Shown here: in pieces, positions 59,060 through 64,000 of the stretch
Layout of the letters: each line of letters starts with the position of its first letter
Position numbering within the stretch: position 1 is the first letter of the stretch
Origin: Natronorubrum halalkaliphilum
GTDB taxonomy: Archaea; Halobacteriota; Halobacteria; Halobacteriales; Natrialbaceae
Length of the DNA stretch: 64,000 nt
Reading direction: 5' to 3'
Assembly (NCBI RefSeq): GCF_009834785.1
Contig: NZ_WUYX01000038.1
Span: forward strand, 2,947 to 66,946
The notes under the pieces: generated by a model
The model's database searches: none
What the model was told of the DNA's origin: nothing
Seen by the model: only the letters and a program-made list of their open reading frames with translations
Program-made: the position numbers and the translations under genes

Positions 59060-59660
59060 CTACCTGAGCTGGGTCTCACCGCGCCGAACCAGCGACTCCC
59101 AGTTCGGATCGTCGCGGACGTCCGGCAGCGGAGCAATCGGTTCCGGATCAGCCGGCTTCTCGGCGATCGAGTACCGCCACCAGGCAACGTCCTGCCAGTC
59201 GCCCTCGGTGTACCCCATCGCGGGGAAGTCGACGCAGCGCTCGAAGCCGAGCCGGTCGTGAAACCGTTCCGTTTCGGGGTTCGGCACCGTCGTCACGGCG
59301 TAGGCGTCGCGGACGCCCTGGCGCTCGAGGATCGCGAACAGGGACTCGTAGAGCGCGCGACCGACGCCCGCCCCGCGGGCATCGTCGGCGACGTAGACCG
59401 AGAGTTCGACGGTCCACTGGTAGGCTCGGTGCTTGCGAAGCGTCCCCGCGTAGGCGTAGCCGGCGACCCTCCCCCTCGAGTTCGCAGACGAGCCAGGGGT
59501 AGGTCTCGAGGGTCGACTCGATACGGTCGGCCATCTCGGATTCGGTCGGCGGACTCTCTTCGAACGTGACTGCCGACGATTCACAGAAGGGGGCGTAGAT
59601 ATCGCGGACCGCCGCTGCGTCCGCCGGGCGCGCGAGTCGGATACGAGAGTCGGATTCCAT
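59060..59660 (-). pseudogene. GNAT acetyltransferase split by a +1 frameshift
   Basis: The N-terminal half (MESDSRIRLARPADAAAVRD to LVCELEG, from the ATG at 59660) and the C-terminal half (GRVAGYAYAGTLRKHRAYQW to ETQLR) lie in different frames. The halves meet at a five-base G run (minus strand, 59471-59475). One G fewer would restore a continuous 200-residue enzyme of the phosphinothricin-acetyltransferase type, with acetyl-CoA motif GAGVGRALYESLF. It is either a real frameshift mutation or a homopolymer sequencing error. The residues on either side look undecayed, so any mutation is recent. Confidence 0.8.
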
Positions 59661-60030
59661 GGCAGAGGATTTCGGCGATTACTGATAAACGCGCCGAAGG
59701 ACTCGAGGTTCATCGAAGGTCGAATCGTGTAGTTTGGTCTCGAGAGCCGTCAGACGTGACGTTACCGCTTTAGTCCGACCGAACCACTGCAGTGGTGCGC
59801 GCTGAACCGTAGTGAACGAACAGTGAGCTACGGTTCGAAGCCGCGCGAGGGATGAGCGAGCAAAGCGAGCGAATCGGCTGGGGAGGACGTGGCATTCATC
59901 GTCGCCAGCAGTAGCAAAACGCTCGTCTTCGCAGAGTGTGGTACAACGCAGAGAGCGACGACGAGATAACGTCCTCGAGAAACGATGAGTCGGTGAAAAC
60001 GCGAGCGAATCTAGTCGGAGTCGACTTACC
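59661..60030. other. Intergenic region with palindrome and hairpin
   Basis: The region contains ACCACTGCAGTGGT (59783-59796), a 14-base perfect palindrome, and GAACCGTAG / CTACGGTTC (59804-59812 with 59828-59836). Further on are GAGCGAGCAAAGCGAGCG repeats. No gene is supported, though the minus-strand frame is open. Confidence 0.45.
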
Positions 60031-61083
60031 TCACTTCGACGTTTGCGTCCGAATCCACCGACACACCCGACCCGCAACCCGCTGACCGCCGGCATAGCCC
60101 CGTTGCCAGGTCGAAGGTCGAAGCAAGTAGCGAATCCCCAGCGCCGCCATCGTGAGCCAGAATACCAGCGCCGTCCAGACCCTGCTGGCGCGTTCGGAGT
60201 GAGTCAACACGGGAATCGTAATGAACACGGCCAGCGCGAGGCCGAGCGCGCCGCCCGCGACCGGCAGCGAGAAGAGGTGGAAGTACTCGAGGGCGGCCAC
60301 CAGCGGCGCAAAGGCCGCACTTGCGAGCGCGACTCTGAACGCGACCGGCCGGACCGCTTCCGAGGGACGGTCGACCGCGAAGACGTCCTGGCCGAGCCTG
60401 ATGAGTTGCCAGCCGCCGAACGTGCCGAGCGAGGCGCCGAGCAGGAGGACGGCGTCCGGCTCGAGACCGGTTGCGACGAGCGCGAACGTACTCGAGACGA
60501 CCGCGAGCGCGAACGCGACCGTTCCCTGTTCGGTCCGGTAGCGAGCCAGCAGTCGCTCCGCGACGAACAGGAACGTCAGCCCGACGGCGACGCCGGCGAC
60601 GATGTCGACGAGGTAGTGGAGACCCAGCGCGACTCGGGAGAGGCCGACGAGCGCGACGACGGTCGCGGCGCTGGCGAACCGTCGCCGGGGCGTACCGATC
60701 GAGAGCCGGTTGGCGAGACTGAAGTAGACGATGGTCGTCATGAGCGCGTGGCCGCTCGGGAAGCCGTAGCCGCTGGCCATCGCCGTGGCTTCGTACAGCG
60801 GCTGAAGCAAACCGGGCAGCGACTCGATCGCGACCAGTGGCTGGCCCGGACGGGGCAAGCTAAAGACGTGTTTCAGTCCGGTGATCAACGAGAGGCCGGC
60901 TATCGTCAGTCCGATGATGACGGCCGCGTCCTCGCGTTTCTGCCGGTGGAACCAGTAGAGACCACCGACGAGCAAGGCGAGAAACCAGACGTCACCCAAC
61001 TGGGTGACGAGGGCGACCAGGATCGCCGCCCACTCGGGAATGACCTCCTGTATCGGTTCGAACTCGCCGATTCCTCTGGACAT
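60031..61083 (-). CDS. PAP2-superfamily membrane phosphatase
   Basis: The protein has 350 residues with about eight TM segments. The three PAP2 signatures are complete: KHVFSLPRP (K-x6-R-P), YGFPSGHALM (PSGH) and SRVALGLHYLVDIVAG (SR-x5-H-x3-D). They place it among undecaprenyl- or dolichyl-pyrophosphate phosphatases or lipid phosphatases. The C-terminal half adds more TM segments than the minimum fold. The start is the ATG at 61083. Confidence 0.92.
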   Translation of the reverse strand: MSRGIGEFEPIQEVIPEWAAILVALVTQLGDVWFLALLVGGLYWFHRQKREDAAVIIGLTIAGLSLITGLKHVFSLPRPGQPLVAIESLPGLLQPLYEATAMASGYGFPSGHALMTTIVYFSLANRLSIGTPRRRFASAATVVALVGLSRVALGLHYLVDIVAGVAVGLTFLFVAERLLARYRTEQGTVAFALAVVSSTFALVATGLEPDAVLLLGASLGTFGGWQLIRLGQDVFAVDRPSEAVRPVAFRVALASAAFAPLVAALEYFHLFSLPVAGGALGLALAVFITIPVLTHSERASRVWTALVFWLTMAALGIRYLLRPSTWQRGYAGGQRVAGRVCRWIRTQTSK

Positions 61084-61252
61084 ACAGGATCCTATGATGA
61101 CGGGTCACTAATGGATATCGTCTCGAGACGACGAAACGCGCAGCTCGAGCACGAGTTCCGGCCCTCTCGGCCGATTTCCGGACTACGAACACAACCGCGG
61201 CACCGGACGTTCGACTGAAACCATTTTCCTCGTGACAGTTGTATGTCACCGC

Positions 61253-62623
61253 ATGGCGAGTACGGACACCAGTTCGAACCGAGAGCGGGACGTAACACCG
61301 CTTCCACCGGGACCCGGCGGACTCCCTCTCCTCGGGAGCACGCTCGACGTGATGCGGCGACCGATCGCGTTCCTGGACGACCTCGCCGCCTACGGCGACG
61401 TCGTCTCCTACCGCGTGGCCGGCCAGCGGTTCGTCGCGCTCTTCGATCCGGCGGCTATAGAGTGGGTCCTCGTCGACCGCCACGATCGGTTCCGCCGGTG
61501 GTCCGGCGAGGAGTGGGGCGACACGTTCGCCGGCTACGCGTCCGAGGGATTGCTGCTCACCGAGGGCGAGCAGTGGCGGCGCCAACGGCTTCTCCTGCAG
61601 GAAGTCTTCACGCCCGTCCGGATCGAGACCTACACCGACGCGATGATCGCCGAAACCGAGCGGACGATCGGGGCGTGGGACGAGGGGGAAACAATCGACC
61701 TCGCCGCGGCGATGTCGCGACTGACCCTCCGCATCCTCGCGCGGTCGCTGTTCGATATCGATCTCGAAGAGCAGGGTGATACCGTGCGGCGGGCCGCCGA
61801 GGCGCTGAACGGCCGAGCGAACGCCCGGAACCCGTCGGCGTTTCTCCCGGGGTGGATCCCAACACCGACGAACCGCCGACTGCATCGTTCGATGGACGAC
61901 CTCGAGTCGCTCGTCGACGAGCTGATCGAGAACCGGCGGGACGAGGCGGCCGACCGCGACGACATGCTCTCGCTGTTGCTGACCGCCGAGACCGACGACG
62001 GGACCACGCTCTCCGAACGGGAGGTCCGGGATCAACTGATTACGTTCCTGTTCGCCGGCCACGAGACGACCGCGCTGGCGCTCACCTACGCGCTCCACGC
62101 GCTCGGCCGGAACCCGGAGACGCGTCGCCGGCTCCGTGAGGAGGGTCACACCGTGACCGGGGGTGAGCGCCCGACGCTCGCGGCGCTGCCGGAGTTGAGC
62201 TACACCGATCAGGTCGTCTCGGAGACGCTCCGACTCTACCCGCCGGCGTACACGCTCTTCCGCGAGGCGACCGCGGACCTCGAGATCGGCGGCTATCGCG
62301 TGCCCGAAGGGACGAAGATCACGATTCCGCAGATCCGCGTCCACCGCGACGGGCGCTTCTACGACGATCCCGAGCGCTTCCGGCCGGCACGCTGGACCGA
62401 CGAGTTCGAGGAGCACCTCCCCGAGTACGCCTACTTCCCCTTCGGTGGCGGGCCGCGCCACTGCATCGGGATGCGGTTCGCTCGGCTGGAACTCAAGCTC
62501 GTCCTGTCGACGACCGTCGCGGCCGCCGACGTCAATCCGATCGATCGCTCGGAGCCGACGTTCGCACCGAGCGTCACGCTCCAGCCGGCCGATCCGATCG
62601 AGGCCGTCGTCCGGAAGCGATAG
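61253..62623 (+). CDS. Cytochrome P450
   Basis: The protein has 456 residues from the ATG at 61253 (MASTDTSSNRERDVTPLPPG). Motifs: I-helix FLFAGHETTAL (oxygen activation), ExxR in SETLRLYPP, and heme-binding FPFGGGPRHCIGMRFA with Cys404 as thiolate ligand. There is no N-terminal membrane anchor, so it is soluble and needs ferredoxin and a reductase. Haloarchaeal P450s of this type (CYP174-like) have no firmly known substrate. An inverted repeat GTGACA/TGTCAC lies just upstream at 61232-61249. Confidence 0.93.
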   Translation: MASTDTSSNRERDVTPLPPGPGGLPLLGSTLDVMRRPIAFLDDLAAYGDVVSYRVAGQRFVALFDPAAIEWVLVDRHDRFRRWSGEEWGDTFAGYASEGLLLTEGEQWRRQRLLLQEVFTPVRIETYTDAMIAETERTIGAWDEGETIDLAAAMSRLTLRILARSLFDIDLEEQGDTVRRAAEALNGRANARNPSAFLPGWIPTPTNRRLHRSMDDLESLVDELIENRRDEAADRDDMLSLLLTAETDDGTTLSEREVRDQLITFLFAGHETTALALTYALHALGRNPETRRRLREEGHTVTGGERPTLAALPELSYTDQVVSETLRLYPPAYTLFREATADLEIGGYRVPEGTKITIPQIRVHRDGRFYDDPERFRPARWTDEFEEHLPEYAYFPFGGGPRHCIGMRFARLELKLVLSTTVAAADVNPIDRSEPTFAPSVTLQPADPIEAVVRKR

Positions 62624-62898
62624 CGTGCGGGCGGCGACCGGACGCCCGGGCCGAATCGGAGACCGATAGCTGGCGGTGCGAGAAGAGAACGGCGCGAAGA
62701 ACATCCCGAATCGCTGGCCGTCCGAGACGGACGACCTCCCGTCATAGCTCTATCTTGTGACCAGAAGCACTTAAAGAACGACGCGTGGGCGAACGCCGAC
62801 TCGGACCGTCCGAGGAACACGCCAATCCGCGCAGCCGGCCCTCGCAGGAAGCGATACTGACGCCAACCCTTTTCGGTCCGGTCGGTCTGGCGACGGAT

Positions 62899-63342
62899 AT
62901 GGACGATCACCAGCGACTGACCGAACTGGACGAGGCCGAGACGGCCACACTCGCAAGCGAGGCACGACAGTCGGAGTACTACGACCGACTCGAGTCCTAT
63001 CTCGCCGACGAGTACGACGAGACGGTTCCGTCGGAGAACTCGCGGGCGTTCGAGCGGGGCGACGGCGCGCGAGCCGTCTCGTTCGAGTCGACCGCCGGTG
63101 CCGGTGCCAGACCGGCTGTCGCGGTCACGTTCCACTTCGAGGGCGACTCGAACGCGGTCGCACAGGCGACTGCCGAACGTCACGGGGCCGACGTCGACGG
63201 CGACGTCGAACTGCTCTTCCCGACCGAGATCGCGCCGAAACCCGAGGTTGCGGTACGGGACATCCTCCGCCCCGAGGTCGAGGAAGCCGAGGTCACCGTC
63301 GACGAGTCCGGAGAGATCACGAGTTACACGGTCGAGACGTGA
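62899..63342 (+). CDS. Hypothetical acidic protein
   Basis: The protein has 147 residues from the ATG at 62899 (MDDHQRLTELDEAETATLAS). Two parts: a helical N-terminus and a beta-rich C-terminus (VAVTFHFEGDSNAVAQATAE, EVTVDESGEITSYTVET). It has the acidic composition of native haloarchaeal proteins. The family is unknown to me. An in-frame start at 62785 is less likely; an ACTTAAAG element near 62768 is the probable TATA. The gap 62624-62898 has no other gene. Confidence 0.7.
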   Translation: MDDHQRLTELDEAETATLASEARQSEYYDRLESYLADEYDETVPSENSRAFERGDGARAVSFESTAGAGARPAVAVTFHFEGDSNAVAQATAERHGADVDGDVELLFPTEIAPKPEVAVRDILRPEVEEAEVTVDESGEITSYTVET

Positions 63343-63411
63343 GGGAACGGCTCACCGCTCGAGGTGACCGAAATCGGAATCGAGAAGAAAAGCCGGGTAC
63401 TCCGAATCCGT

Positions 63412-64000
63412 TCAGTGCCCCTGATCGTGGGGGTTCAGCGCCGTGCCGTAGTTCTCGGCGTGATCCGTGTAGTCGATAAAGCGGGGCGCGTCGGGGTCGA
63501 ACGGCCGCTCTAAGCTCTCGAAGGCCTTCTTCTTGTCCCAGCCCTGGAGCTTACCGACCGCCGACTTGTCCTCTAAGTCGTGGTAGTCGAGTTTCGGCTC
63601 GGTGAGATCCCACGCCTTCATCCCCTGTTCGGTCCGGATGATGACGCTCGAGTACTCGTCGGAAGAGCCGACGGAGCCGACGGTGATGTCCGAACAGAAG
63701 CCGGTGAAGTCCGCACACTCGTCACAGCCCTTGAGCGCGGCGTCGTGGAAGTTCTCGACGTCTTCCTCGACGATCATCTCGCCGTCGTGGTCGTAGACCA
63801 TCATCTTGCCGTTGAGGACGTCCATCTTGCCGATCCCCTCGGGCGAGATGTCCCGCTTTTCCTCCAACTGCTCGCCCATGAGGCTGTAGTAGTTGAAGTT
63901 CTTCGTACACATCAGCGAGACGGTGTAGTCCACTGCGCGAATGCCCTCGTTCTGAGCCTGATAGTCCCAGTCGAAGTCCTGCAGCGCGCGGATACCCTCG
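63412..64000 (-). CDS. Coenzyme F420 hydrogenase/dehydrogenase beta-subunit-like protein (5' end outside window)
   Basis: The open frame enters from the right edge and ends at 63412, giving 195 visible residues. It has VDYTVSLMCTKNFNYYSLM, LKGCDECADFTGFCSDITVG (Cys cluster) and VIIRTEQGMKAWD, which are C-terminal FrhB features. FrhB-like proteins bind FAD and F420 and an iron-sulfur cluster. In haloarchaea such proteins oxidise or reduce F420-linked substrates or act in tetrapyrrole or carotenoid metabolism. The upstream residues and the start lie outside the window. Confidence 0.85.
   Translation of the reverse strand, partial: EGIRALQDFDWDYQAQNEGIRAVDYTVSLMCTKNFNYYSLMGEQLEEKRDISPEGIGKMDVLNGKMMVYDHDGEMIVEEDVENFHDAALKGCDECADFTGFCSDITVGSVGSSDEYSSVIIRTEQGMKAWDLTEPKLDYHDLEDKSAVGKLQGWDKKKAFESLERPFDPDAPRFIDYTDHAENYGTALNPHDQGH

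Noticed and set aside
59679-60095. Minus-strand ORF across the palindrome region
   Set aside because: It overlaps the PAP2 gene end and has Arg/Ser/Leu-rich shadow composition.
1-64000. CRISPR arrays, rRNA genes, replication-origin repeats
   Set aside because: No regularly spaced repeats, no rRNA-like stretches, and no cdc6/orc gene or tandem origin-box repeats were seen.

Overview
The window is a segment of a halophilic archaeal (haloarchaeal) chromosome. The evidence is a high GC content with frequent CTCGAG, strongly acidic proteins, leaderless genes with a TATA box about 27 bases upstream, a TFB, an intein-bearing MCM helicase, a LysW-dependent arginine pathway, Tat lipoproteins, and a PGF-CTERM protein. 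The Natrinema/Haloterrigena group is likely, but that is inference.

Layout. Bases 1 to about 6600 are one end of an integrated virus- or plasmid-like element. It has a leftward operon of small membrane and secreted proteins, an AbrB-like protein, an AT-rich archaeal pilin, an HTH plus LAGLIDADG-like protein, a PhiH1-type repressor, and a three- or four-gene operon ending in a tyrosine integrase. Bases 6600-8700 hold a DUF502 membrane protein and noncoding DNA. Next come mcm with an intein in its P-loop, a remnant IS200/IS605-type end that touches the mcm stop codon, thrC, a coiled-coil protein and a TFB gene.

Bases 15501-24725 are a nearly complete arginine cluster on the minus strand. argG-argH is followed by argW(lysW)-argX-argC-argB-argD-lysK/argE-argF, with start/stop overlaps or direct abutment throughout. 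These genes take glutamate on a carrier protein to ornithine, then to citrulline and arginine.

Bases 25000-41600 are mainly housekeeping and hypothetical genes: a membrane-anchored HTH protein, an RNA ligase-like protein, an XPD helicase, a phosphoesterase, threonine aldolase, M29 aminopeptidase, UspA, a cupredoxin-like lipoprotein, an esterase, a VOC protein, a flavoprotein, gamma-glutamylcysteine ligase and a C45 acyltransferase. A small palindromic repeat lies directly behind genes here at three places.

From 41780 onward there is a tRNA-Arg with a duplicated 3' end next to it, then YccF, UPF0200/UPF0201, an IS-remnant locus, a CBS-MaoC fusion, SRP54, a two-gene HTH module that could be a toxin-antitoxin pair, dihydrolipoyl dehydrogenase, a PAS-GAF histidine kinase, two divergent rhodaneses, a degenerate polysaccharide deacetylase, a rubrerythrin, thiM-thiE, a frameshifted GNAT gene, a PAP2 phosphatase, a cytochrome P450, and the 3' part of an FrhB-like F420 protein.

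The most unusual items are the intein with an HTH where an endonuclease would sit, the mobile element's unknown cassette, the HTH/RWDRHPN module, the orphan IS end at mcm with a second dispersed repeat nearby, and the tRNA-Arg scar.
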